From: Gammaproteobacteria bacterium | GTDB lineage: Bacteria; Pseudomonadota; Gammaproteobacteria; Steroidobacterales; Steroidobacteraceae | Length of the DNA: 16,002 nucleotides | Assembly: GCA_028293725.1 (NCBI GenBank) | Contig: JAQGOE010000003.1 | Location: 1-16,002 of the forward strand | Direction: 5' to 3' | In this document: positions 1-7,685 of the stretch, one piece after another | How positions within the stretch are numbered: position 1 is the stretch's first letter | Layout: every line of letters starts with the position of its first letter | Translations under genes and position numbers: made by a program | Notes under the pieces: model-generated | Told to the model about the DNA's origin: nothing | Databases searched by the model: none | What the model saw: only the letters and a program-made list of their open reading frames with translations

Positions 1-780
1 GCGCCTGATCTCTTTTATGAAAACTGGGACACCTTCACCTGGAACCTGGGGACATGGCTCGCTGCCACCGTCGTCGACGCCGAGGCCAACGCCGGGGTGG
101 GGACGGGCGGCAACTCATCCGGGACGACAGTTGCCGACATCCACGCTCGACTGCACGATCCGGAGGCCGCCGAACTAGCACTGAAGACGACGAAGGAAGA
201 TCCCCACGATGCGACCATCGGCGCGCTGACTCACTTCGTGCACGGCCGACTAGCGGCCGAAGCCGGCGATGCGGTCAGAGCTGCGACCGAGATGGAGGCG
301 TTCGGAGCCGCCTACGCAGATCCCTTCGTAGCCACCAGTGCGCCCGGCTACAACTGCTGGATCGCGCCCGCTGAGGAAGCCGGGGGACACCCGGACAGGG
401 CCGATGCAGTGCTCAAGAAAGCCGGCACATTCGTGGATTGCTACCGCTTCCGCGCCGACATCCTCGATGGCCGCGGCGACTGGGTGGGGGCGCAAAAGGC
501 GTATGCGGACGCAGTGGCGCTCGCCCCAGATCTTCCCGCTGCGTATTTTTCCTGGGGCGTTGCACTCCTCAGGCATGGGGATCTCGACGGTGCGGTGGCG
601 AAACTCAAGGAGGCGAACCGCAATGGTCCGCACTGGGCAGATCCCCTGAAGGCGTGGGGCGATGTCCTCGTGAAGCGCGGTCAGGCAAAAGAGGCGGTCG
701 TCAAATACGACGAGGCGCTCAGGTATGCACCCAATTGGACGAGCCTCACAGCGGCGCGCGTGTCGGCGGCGAAGCAATAG
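1..780 (+). CDS. TPR-repeat protein, 3' part (5' end outside window)
   Basis: The frame is open from base 1 and stops with TAG at 778-780, leaving about 259 residues; the true start lies to the left. The C-terminal third shows tetratricopeptide-like helix pairs: a segment with AAYFSWGVALLRHGDLDGAV, then one with AWGDVLVKRGQAKEAV and YDEALRYAPNW, matching the TPR pattern of small/aromatic residues at fixed spacing and a Pro at the repeat end. TPR arrays normally serve as protein-protein scaffolds, so the partner and function cannot be told from this part. No signal peptide can be judged because the N-terminus is missing. It converges on the HipA remnant 72 bp downstream. A GTG at position 97 is an internal valine codon rather than a start, because the open frame upstream reads as ordinary protein (ENWDTFTWNLGTWLAATVVD). 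Confidence 0.8.
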   Translation, partial: APDLFYENWDTFTWNLGTWLAATVVDAEANAGVGTGGNSSGTTVADIHARLHDPEAAELALKTTKEDPHDATIGALTHFVHGRLAAEAGDAVRAATEMEAFGAAYADPFVATSAPGYNCWIAPAEEAGGHPDRADAVLKKAGTFVDCYRFRADILDGRGDWVGAQKAYADAVALAPDLPAAYFSWGVALLRHGDLDGAVAKLKEANRNGPHWADPLKAWGDVLVKRGQAKEAVVKYDEALRYAPNWTSLTAARVSAAKQ

Positions 781-812
781 ACTTGAGAGACGACCGTCAA
801 CTGGGGCCGATA

Positions 813-844
813 GCACCATTTCGCCGCTGCGGGTGTAATGGCGC
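813..844. terminator. Hairpin between convergent genes, possible bidirectional terminator
   Basis: GC-A-CCATT (813-820) pairs with AATGG-C-GC (837-844) with one A-C mismatch, and an inner CGCC (822-825) can pair with GGTG (832-835) around a 6-nt loop. It sits in the 72-bp gap between two facing gene ends, where a bidirectional terminator is expected. Neither flank carries a clear T-run, so intrinsic termination is uncertain. Confidence 0.35.
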
Positions 845-852
845 CAGCCGAT

Positions 853-1245
853 CTATGCGGACGCAATCTCTCCGATTCGAAAGTCCGGCTTCAGGAGCTT
901 CCAGTGCGCGGTGAGCATCTCCTTCTGCGCATCAGCCATGGGTAAGACGGTCAGTTGCTGGGGCCACAACGAGCGGGCCTTGTCCAACGCATCCTCGAGG
1001 TGAGGCTTGATCGCCCGCCACGGAATATCGGCGTGCTCGGCCCAGGACTGGAAATGACTCCAGTCGACTTCATACCAGTCGTGTGTCTTGCCCAGGTTGA
1101 GCGCGAAGTGCCGTTCGTTCTCGATGTAGGCACGTGTGAACACAATGTCGTAGGCGGGGGCGAGTTCGGGAGTCATTGCGTCCGGATAAATGAGACTCCA
1201 GTTCTTCAAGTGCGCATCCCCGTTCGCGAGCAGGATGTTGTTCAC
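853..1245 (-). pseudogene. HipA-type Ser/Thr kinase toxin, C-terminal remnant
   Basis: The 130-residue product begins VNNILLANGDAHLKNWSLIY, which is the catalytic-loop motif of the HipA kinase fold (catalytic Asp and metal-binding Asn in the D-x-x-x-x-N part of NGDAHLKN), followed by LAPAYDIVFT, the equivalent of the second metal-binding Asp. Full HipA proteins are about 400-440 residues and need an N-terminal lobe with the ATP-binding loop. All of that is absent: the frame runs only about ten unrelated residues (RRRPPTPSGE) above the GTG at 1245 before a stop at 1276-1278. No HipB-like antitoxin or matching N-terminal part is seen upstream. The fragment is therefore probably inactive, the relic of a toxin-antitoxin locus cut near position 1250. 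The GTG at 1245 has no clear Shine-Dalgarno site, so it is doubtful that it is translated. Confidence 0.75.
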
Positions 1246-1433
1246 TTCGCCGGATGGCGTGGGAGGTCTCCTACGTTATGTCACAGAGCAGAGGTCGTGA
1301 TGAGTGGAGACAGCCGACTAACTCGACACAATGCCATGCAGGCGGATTGGTTCCTATTCGTGAGCGGTAGCCCGGCGAAGGTTGGGTTTCCGCTGCCCGG
1401 CGGCGGCCTCGCGGTCGTTCATGAGGGAGGGCG

Positions 1434-1490
1434 ATGAGCCATCCGGATCGTACTTTAGCGCGACAGGCTCCAGTCAACATACGCGAATGA
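1434..1490 (+). CDS. Possible 18-residue leader ORF before the CheB-like gene
   Basis: An ATG at 1434 follows a strong Shine-Dalgarno run (GAGGGAGG, 1424-1431) at short spacing and opens an 18-codon frame, MSHPDRTLARQAPVNIRE. Its TGA stop (1488-1490) overlaps an ATG at 1487 in an ATGA arrangement. That ATG is in frame with the CheB-like gene and would add 18 residues to it. Neither the 1487 start nor the 1541 start has an obvious ribosome site of its own, so coupling to this frame could supply initiation. The rest of the 1246-1540 gap shows nothing I recognise. The peptide matches no family I know; chance occurrence is possible. Confidence 0.3.
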   Translation: MSHPDRTLARQAPVNIRE

Positions 1491-1540
1491 GTTGCGCCGC
1501 TCTCGATCCGCATACGGCACGCAAGCTGCTGATTGCGGCC

Positions 1541-2416
1541 ATGGATCGACCTAACATCGTCGTGATTGGCGGCTCGGCCGGCGCACTGGAGCCGTTGCAA
1601 GAGGTCGTCGCCAGCTTGCGGGAAAAGTGGGCTATCGCCGTCTTCGTGGTGATTCATGCGTGGCCTGACTCTCCCGGCGAACTCGTTCCACTGCTCGCGC
1701 GGGCCGGATCGCTGCGAGTCAAAAGCGCCCAGGATCGTGATCCGATCACGCGAGGCACCCTGCTGGTCGCACCGCCTGACCAGCATCTGATCCTCAAGAA
1801 CGGCTTCGTACGGGTGACGCGCAGCCCTCGTGAGAACCTGTGGCGGCCGGCCGTCGATGTCCTGTTCCGCTCAGCGGCAGTCGCCTACGGGGCGCAAGTG
1901 ATCGGTGTGATCTTGAGCGGGGCGCTGAATGATGGTAGCGCCGGAGGGCGTGCCATCAAGCGCTGTGGTGGCACGGTTATCGTGCAGTCACCGGAGGATG
2001 CGAGATTTCCCGACATGCCTCGTGCGGCGGTACGTGCCACTCCTGTTGACTATGTCATCCCGCACAAAGCGATCTCGGCGGCCATCCACGAAGTACTGGC
2101 TCGAACTCCGACGGAATCACCCTTGGTGCCGCATGATCTGGTAGCGGAAGTGCAGTTCGCGGAAACCCGATCCTTCCCATTGCACACACAGGCCCGCGGG
2201 CCAGGTGAGGTTGACAGTCGGGAAGCCGCCTTATGGGCAGCGATCCGCCACTTCGAGCAGCGTGCCGACTGGCACTCGACTTTGGCTTGCGAGCAGCAAG
2301 CACGAGGACATACGCGTGCTGCCCTGATTTATGGCGATCGTGCCCGCGAGGCTCAGGCACATGCTTTTGAGTTGCGGAAACTTCTCTTCAGAGCATTTCC
2401 GGTCGTCGTCGCGTGA
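1541..2416 (+). CDS. Stand-alone CheB-type protein-glutamate methylesterase, no receiver domain
   Basis: This 291-residue protein has a CheB esterase domain (about residues 4-188) with the full catalytic triad: Ser12 in GGSAG, His39 in VVIHAWPD and Asp131 in SGALNDGSAG. CheB enzymes hydrolyse methyl-glutamates on chemoreceptors or deamidate glutamine. Unlike classical CheB it has no N-terminal receiver, so activity is not phosphorylation-gated in the usual way. The C-terminal part (about 225-283, REAALWAAIRHFEQ to AFELRKLLFRAF) is a predicted helical tail seen in this CheB-like group; relatives I recall have a Cys-rich segment before it, which is missing here. ATG 1541 was chosen because homology begins at once (NIVVIGGSAG). 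ATG 1487 is an in-frame alternative overlapping a short upstream ORF. The gene ends 3 bp from the converging CheB/CheR kinase; no receptor or cheA/W genes are present. Confidence 0.85.
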   Translation: MDRPNIVVIGGSAGALEPLQEVVASLREKWAIAVFVVIHAWPDSPGELVPLLARAGSLRVKSAQDRDPITRGTLLVAPPDQHLILKNGFVRVTRSPRENLWRPAVDVLFRSAAVAYGAQVIGVILSGALNDGSAGGRAIKRCGGTVIVQSPEDARFPDMPRAAVRATPVDYVIPHKAISAAIHEVLARTPTESPLVPHDLVAEVQFAETRSFPLHTQARGPGEVDSREAALWAAIRHFEQRADWHSTLACEQQARGHTRAALIYGDRAREAQAHAFELRKLLFRAFPVVVA

Positions 2417-2419
2417 AGC

Positions 2420-5400
2420 TCACGTCGGCCCGTCCTCGCCAGTGACCGAACCGTCAGCCCTGTTGGCGATCTCTTCCAGTACAGAGATGAGCCGCTCCGG
2501 CGCCACTGGCTTGGGCAAGTGCTCGTCAAATCCTTCAGCCAGAGCGCGTTCGCGATCCTGGCGCCCGGCGAAGGCCGTGACAGCGACGGCGGGCACGCGC
2601 CGGGCTGATGCTGTTTGTTCATGCTCCCGGATGATGCGCACCAGGCTGTAGCCATCCTCTCCCGGCAGTCCAATATCGCACAGGATCAGGTCTGGAGGGC
2701 GCAGGGTATAGGCCTCAACAGCGCCGGCCACGGAGGCAGCAACCTGGACCTGCGCGCCAGCGGCCTCGAGGAGTCGGCGGACGGCAGCGCTGGTCGCTGC
2801 TTCGTCTTCGACAACCAGGATCGCAACTCCCCGCAAACCGCGCGAAGGCGACGCGGTTCTACTGACTTCCGGGCCGTCGGTCGGAACATCACGCGCCAGA
2901 GGTATTCGCGCGGTAAATGTGGCGCCTCGACCTTCCCCCGCGCTCTCGGCGCGAATCGTGCCCCCATGCAACTCGATGAGCTCTCGAACGATGGATAACC
3001 CCAGCCCCAGGCCTGCATGTTGACGTGTCGTCACCCGTTCGGCCTGACGAAAGCGCTCGAAGGCATGCGGCAGGAAGTCCTTCCGGATGCCGATTCCGGA
3101 GTCGCTCACGATCAACTCAACGACATCCGCGCTGCGGCTGAGCTGGACGCGGATCTGCCCTCCTGAAGGGGTGAATTTCAGGGCATTACTCAGCAGATTA
3201 GCAACCACCTGCTGAAACCGCTCCGGATCGACCCGTACGATGCCGACGTCTGCATCGAGCCGGGACTCGACTGCGATGCCGCGACTGGTCGCGCCCGGAC
3301 CTACCGCGTCGACGCAGGATTGAACGACCTCCACCAGAGCGACGGGGCGCAAATCCAGGCGCAGCTTGCCGGCCGCCATGCGCGACACATCCAACAGATC
3401 GTCGATCAACGCCTGTTGCGAAAGCACGGCTCGTTCCATGGCCTTCAACCCTCGGACCACCTCTTCCCGGGGCAAATCTTCGCTCTCCAACAGCCGCAGC
3501 CATAGACCTATCGTATTGAGGGGAGTCCGCAGCTCATGGCTGACGGTCGAGATAAACTCATCCTTGGTGCGGTTGGCTCTTTCCGCGCTCGTGCGCAGCG
3601 CCTCGGAACTCTGCAGAGCCTGTTGCAGTTCCTCCTGCGCCCGGCGCAGTTGGGTGTAATCCCGCATGATCATGGCGAAGCCGCGCGGCACACCGCTCGG
3701 GTCGTGCACTGGGGTGAGGGTGCCACTGGCCCACAAGCGGCTGCCGTCGCGACGAACGTGGGTGCGCTCCCCTGCAGCCCGCCCGGTCTCCAGCGCCGTT
3801 CGCATCTCCCGTTCCGGAATGTCGAGCGCGCGATCTTCCGGGGTAAAAAGAAGTGCCATGGGGCGGCCCAAAGCCTCGGCCTCGCTCCACCCGAGCATCC
3901 GCTCGGCGCCCGTGTTCCACGTCGTGATGCGACCTTGCATGTCGGCGAGGAAAATCGCGTAGTCGCGCGCACTCTCGATCAGGAGTCGAAAGCGCTCCTC
4001 ACTCTCGCGCACGGCAGTTTCCATCCGCTTGCGCTCGGTGATGTCGAAGAAGGTCGCCACGGCGGCGATCATTTCGCCCCCGACGTTATAAATCGGCGCC
4101 GCACTAACGCTCACCGTGCCACTCACCCCGTCGGAGCGAGCGAAAGTGATCTCCTCGTCGTTCGTGCGACTTCCCGACACGAGGGTCCTGGCCAAGGGCC
4201 ACTGCTGGGTCTGATACGGCTGCCCTTCCGCATCGAAGCCTCTGAACGTCGCTGTCGCCGCGGCCCATTCGGCGCCGATGTACTGCAACGGATAGGGTTG
4301 GCCGAACAGCTCGGCGGCGCGGCGATTACCATACAACAGCCTGCCCGCGGGCGCGTCGACCAACAACATCGCCGCCGGCATCTGCTCGAGGGCGGCCGAC
4401 AACCGGGCCTGCGCGGCCTCGACCTGCTGTTCTGCCCGCTTGCGTGCCGTGATGTCGAAAAATGTGATGACGATGCCATCGATGCGGTGATCCGTCGTCC
4501 GATAGGGCAACGTGCGCCGCAAATACCAGGCGCCACTATGGCTGCTCATCTCCGCCTCGGAGGGCAGCAGTGTCGAGAGCACCTGGCGCGCATCCTCCAA
4601 CAAATCGCCCTTCGTGAGTTTCGGGGCGAAGTGGGCGATCGGCCGGCCGATGTCGGTGGGAAGCAGTTCCAGCAGATCGCTCATCGCGGGCGTAAAGCGC
4701 CGCACGCGCAGCTGCGTATCCAGGAACACTACGGCGATGCTGGTGCTGCTCCACAAATTGGACAGGTCGTTGTTGGCAGCCTCGATCTCGCCGATCTTGG
4801 TCTGCAGTTGAGTATTCGCCGCGATCAATTCCTCGTTGAGTGACTGCAGCTCCTCCTTGCTCGATTCGAGCTCCTCATTGGCACTCTGCAACTCCTCGTT
4901 GATCGAGATCACTTCCTCGTTCGAGGCCTTCAGCTCCTCGTTGTTCGACTGGAACGCCTCGCTCACGCTCTGCAGCTCACGCCGCGCGGCCCGCAATTCG
5001 ACCTCCAGAAGCTGATCCTCCTCAGAATGGATCAGGCGCAGAAGGGAGATGGGGTTTGCGGTCCCGGCTCCGGGCGCGCCTTGCGACTGCGAAGGCGGGT
5101 CGATGGCTTCAAAACTCACCCTGAAGTATTCAGGTGTCGGACCCATCCGAAGCGGTGCCGCGCTGACATCGACCCGAAGGGTTATCGCAGCGTTTTCGAG
5201 GGTGCCGTCGGTTACCCTGACGGCGCCGTCCTCGGTCGTCGCTCGCCGCAACGCTTGTCGTACCGCAGGGCGCAACGTCTCGTGCAGAACCTCAAACAGA
5301 TCCAGCGTAGGCTCGCCGATGGGTGTTATGAAATACGCCCGGGTATCCCCATGGTAGTAGACGATACGATCGCTACGATCCACCACCACAGTCGGAGGGC

Positions 5401-7054
5401 CGAACTGCTCGAAGAGGGCTTGCTGGATGGCAATCGTGGTGGCGGAGCGCTGGGGGCTTCTGAGCACGAGCGCCTCCAAGCGCTGGGTTTCGGCGAGCCC
5501 ATAGACGGAAGCTCGCGGTAGCTCAAGCAATCGATGGGCCCGGTTGCTCTCGCGCCGATAGATGCGCCACTTCAGATTGACCGTCCCGAACAGCTCCTTG
5601 ACGGTGCCTCCAGCGTCGGCGGTTCCCAGCAACAGATAGCCACCGTCGCGCAGGGCGAAATGCAGCAAGCCCAGCACATGCATCTGCACGTCCGGCTCCA
5701 GATAGATGAGCAGATTGCGGCAGGTACACACGTCAACCTTGGAGAAGGGTGGATCGCGCAGCACGTCCTGCGGTGCGAACACCACGGTGTCTCGGATCTC
5801 CTTCTTGATGCGGTAAGTGTGCTCGTCCTTGTCAAAGAAACGCGTCAACCGCTGCGGCGAGACCTCACCTTCTATGCCGCCCGGGTAAATCCCCGCGCGT
5901 GCCACACTCAAGGACTTTTCCGCCGTATCGGTGGCAAAAATCTTGACCTGGATGCGCTTGCCGAGCCGCTCGATCTCCTCGTGAACCAGCATCGCCAGCG
6001 AGTAGGCCTCCTCGCCACTTGAACAGGCGGTCACCCAACCTCGGACGGGAGCATCCGAACTCCACTCCTCGATCAGAGGGCGCACTGCCGAGAGACGTAA
6101 TGCTTCCCACGCCTGTGGATCGCGAAAGAAGCCTGTCACGTTGATGAGGAGATCGTTCGCGAGCGCACGCACCTCATCTGCATCTGCCTGCAGGCGTCTC
6201 AGATAATCCTCTAGCGTATGGGCTGCGGCGAGACCCATCCGACGCTGAATACGCCGCAGGATGGTCGGCTTTTTATAACCGCTGAAGTCATGTGCGGTAC
6301 GCTGGCGAAGCAGGGAGAATATCTCCATCAAGTGAGCCCGATCGGCCTCCAAAGCCTCCTTCGCAGCCTCCATGCTGGCGCGCTCGGCGCCTGCGTACGG
6401 GTTTTGCAGATATTGAAGGATAAGCGCGGGGATTTTTCCCGGCGGTAGCACCGCGTCGGCGTAACCGGCTTGAATGAGACTCTGGGGCATGGAGGCGAAT
6501 TCGGCGGTTTCGGGCGTCTGAGCAATGCATAGGCCGCCGACGGCCTTGATAGCCTGCGCACCCGCTGTGCCGTTCATGCCAGTGCCGGATAGCACGACCG
6601 CGATGGATTTCTCCTGCTGCTCCCGGGCGAGAGAGCGCAAGAAGTCATCGATGGGCCGGCGATGGCCCCGCGCTTCGATGGAATCCCCCAGCTCGAAAGC
6701 TCCGTTAGACAAAGTGAGCGTGTAGCCGGGACGAATGACGTAAACGTGATTGGGCTCGATCGGCTGGGACTGGTGGATCTGATGCACCGGCAGCGTGCAG
6801 TGTCGGGCAAGGATCTCCGCCATCGCGCTCTCGCGGTCCGGGGGCAGATGCTGGACCACTACAAAAGCAATGTCAGGTTGTGGAATCACGGCCTCGAAGA
6901 AGGCCTTGAGCGCATCGATTCCGCCGGCGGACGCCCCGATACCGACCACGGGAAAAGGCAAGCGCGCCCGGCCCACAAAGTCGACCGGCGCTGTCAGTCC
7001 TGGCGATCCATCCGGCTCCGAACGCGGACTTTCGTCGGGTGCCTCGGCACTCAC
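2420..7054 (-). CDS. CheB-CheR-PAS hybrid histidine kinase with C-terminal receiver
   Basis: 1544 residues, no membrane segment, so probably cytoplasmic. Domains in order: CheB-like esterase (about 34-215; Ser42 in GASAGG, His69 in VVQHLPPDR, but Asn161 in SGTGMNGTAG where the catalytic Asp is expected); CheR methyltransferase (about 235-500; SAM-loop ACSSGEEAYS 343-352, CTCRNLLIY 443-451); a PAS-like region (about 545-650); a long coiled coil rich in NEEL/EEL heptads (about 672-765); PAS domains near 766-870, 885-1005 and 1015-1140; HisKA with phospho-acceptor His1173 in VSHELRTPLN; HATPase with N-box NLLSNALKF (1286-1294), DSGIGI and GLGLGLSIV; receiver with Asp1460 (LILCDIGLP) and Lys1515 (LPKP). 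It is a hybrid sensor kinase that probably links receptor-type methylation chemistry to a phosphorelay. The GTG start at 7054 follows GAGGTG by about 9 nt; the frame upstream has no other start for 80 bp. The output partner is not in the window. Confidence 0.95.
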   Translation of the reverse strand: MSAEAPDESPRSEPDGSPGLTAPVDFVGRARLPFPVVGIGASAGGIDALKAFFEAVIPQPDIAFVVVQHLPPDRESAMAEILARHCTLPVHQIHQSQPIEPNHVYVIRPGYTLTLSNGAFELGDSIEARGHRRPIDDFLRSLAREQQEKSIAVVLSGTGMNGTAGAQAIKAVGGLCIAQTPETAEFASMPQSLIQAGYADAVLPPGKIPALILQYLQNPYAGAERASMEAAKEALEADRAHLMEIFSLLRQRTAHDFSGYKKPTILRRIQRRMGLAAAHTLEDYLRRLQADADEVRALANDLLINVTGFFRDPQAWEALRLSAVRPLIEEWSSDAPVRGWVTACSSGEEAYSLAMLVHEEIERLGKRIQVKIFATDTAEKSLSVARAGIYPGGIEGEVSPQRLTRFFDKDEHTYRIKKEIRDTVVFAPQDVLRDPPFSKVDVCTCRNLLIYLEPDVQMHVLGLLHFALRDGGYLLLGTADAGGTVKELFGTVNLKWRIYRRESNRAHRLLELPRASVYGLAETQRLEALVLRSPQRSATTIAIQQALFEQFGPPTVVVDRSDRIVYYHGDTRAYFITPIGEPTLDLFEVLHETLRPAVRQALRRATTEDGAVRVTDGTLENAAITLRVDVSAAPLRMGPTPEYFRVSFEAIDPPSQSQGAPGAGTANPISLLRLIHSEEDQLLEVELRAARRELQSVSEAFQSNNEELKASNEEVISINEELQSANEELESSKEELQSLNEELIAANTQLQTKIGEIEAANNDLSNLWSSTSIAVVFLDTQLRVRRFTPAMSDLLELLPTDIGRPIAHFAPKLTKGDLLEDARQVLSTLLPSEAEMSSHSGAWYLRRTLPYRTTDHRIDGIVITFFDITARKRAEQQVEAAQARLSAALEQMPAAMLLVDAPAGRLLYGNRRAAELFGQPYPLQYIGAEWAAATATFRGFDAEGQPYQTQQWPLARTLVSGSRTNDEEITFARSDGVSGTVSVSAAPIYNVGGEMIAAVATFFDITERKRMETAVRESEERFRLLIESARDYAIFLADMQGRITTWNTGAERMLGWSEAEALGRPMALLFTPEDRALDIPEREMRTALETGRAAGERTHVRRDGSRLWASGTLTPVHDPSGVPRGFAMIMRDYTQLRRAQEELQQALQSSEALRTSAERANRTKDEFISTVSHELRTPLNTIGLWLRLLESEDLPREEVVRGLKAMERAVLSQQALIDDLLDVSRMAAGKLRLDLRPVALVEVVQSCVDAVGPGATSRGIAVESRLDADVGIVRVDPERFQQVVANLLSNALKFTPSGGQIRVQLSRSADVVELIVSDSGIGIRKDFLPHAFERFRQAERVTTRQHAGLGLGLSIVRELIELHGGTIRAESAGEGRGATFTARIPLARDVPTDGPEVSRTASPSRGLRGVAILVVEDEAATSAAVRRLLEAAGAQVQVAASVAGAVEAYTLRPPDLILCDIGLPGEDGYSLVRIIREHEQTASARRVPAVAVTAFAGRQDRERALAEGFDEHLPKPVAPERLISVLEEIANRADGSVTGEDGPT

Positions 7055-7140
7055 CCGCAGCGCACCTCGAATGTCGCGGCCATTGATCTCAGTCGCGCGA
7101 GCGAGAATAGAGCCGGGTCTGCGGCGGCTGAGCGTCTCAT
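7051..7140 (-). CDS. Possible 29-residue leader ORF coupled to the CheB/CheR kinase
   Basis: On the minus strand an ATG at 7140 lies 8 nt after GGAGA and opens a 29-codon frame (MRRSAAADPALFSLARLRSM, then nine residues ending EVRCG). Its TGA shares four bases (GTGA) with the GTG start of the kinase at 7054-7052. It is in a different frame from the kinase, so it is not an N-terminal extension. The geometry is that of translational coupling. The peptide matches no family I know. The kinase also has a moderate ribosome site of its own inside this frame, so coupling may not be required. Confidence 0.35.
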   Translation of the reverse strand: MRRSAAADPALFSLARLRSMAATFEVRCG

Positions 7141-7685
7141 GCGGGGATTCTCCAATATGCGGAAAAGTCGCGAAACGGCCGACGCCCAGCGCGGAGGCAT
7201 CCTATCCCGACAGCCCCGATGCGCTCCGCACCGACCCTCAAAGGGTTAAATGTTATCAGCCGGAAGACAGGCGAGGATTATTATTGCTCCGCTGTGGCTA
7301 CTTGTGTTCGTCACGTGCCGGTCGAGCAAGGCGGCAAGCCGCCCCCTGCGGGAGAGAGGGTATTCTAACAGCCGCTACAGGAACCCTGCCATCAAACGTC
7401 GCGGTGGCTTAGCGGCCCAAGGGGCGATGCCGCGGCTCACCACTCCTCGCCGCTGACGTGATCCCTGACTTGGCAATAACGTTCGCCAAAGAAGCCAGGT
7501 GCTTGGGAGGGCCGGATCACGCATTTATGGGTCTTCCGGCATAACCTATATCCCGTTCTGCGCCTTCTCCCGGTGGTGTGGAATAGATAGCCTCGGCGCA
7601 ATCGAAGCGATCGAGAGGCGGAAGCGGGAGTGCGGGTGAACAGTCTTTCTGCCCGGTTGGGAAACATCCTTGCCTATCCGGCTGT
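7141..7685. other. 545-bp spacer without a convincing gene
   Basis: It lies between the start of the kinase leader and the end of the peroxiredoxin gene, both on the minus strand, so the kinase promoter should be here. Open frames are short, arginine-rich and without good ribosome sites. Visible structures are a GC-rich perfect hairpin (GGCGGC-AA-GCCGCC, 7330-7343) without a T-run and a wider inverted repeat GCCGGA/TCCGGC (7511-7516 and 7535-7540). I find no clear -35/-10 pair and no RNA gene. Confidence 0.5.

Noticed and set aside
955..1437. 160-residue plus-strand frame over the HipA remnant
   Set aside because: Mostly antisense to the recognisable HipA C-terminal sequence; product not recognisable.
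2270..2290. TGGCAC-containing sequence resembling a sigma-54 promoter
   Set aside because: The -12 element does not match at the required spacing, and it lies inside the CheB-like coding region.
3536..4843. 435-residue plus-strand open frame inside the CheB/CheR kinase gene
   Set aside because: It is antisense to the PAS/coiled-coil part of a well-supported gene; the product is Arg/His/Gly-rich with no recognisable domain. Long shadow frames are expected in GC-rich DNA.
7330..7343. GC-rich perfect hairpin as an intrinsic terminator
   Set aside because: No T-run on either side, and no gene end is close; left as a structure in the spacer.
7437..7667. 76-residue minus-strand frame in the spacer upstream of the kinase
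   Set aside because: Arg-rich, no known motif, and only a poorly spaced ribosome site. Kept as spacer rather than a gene.
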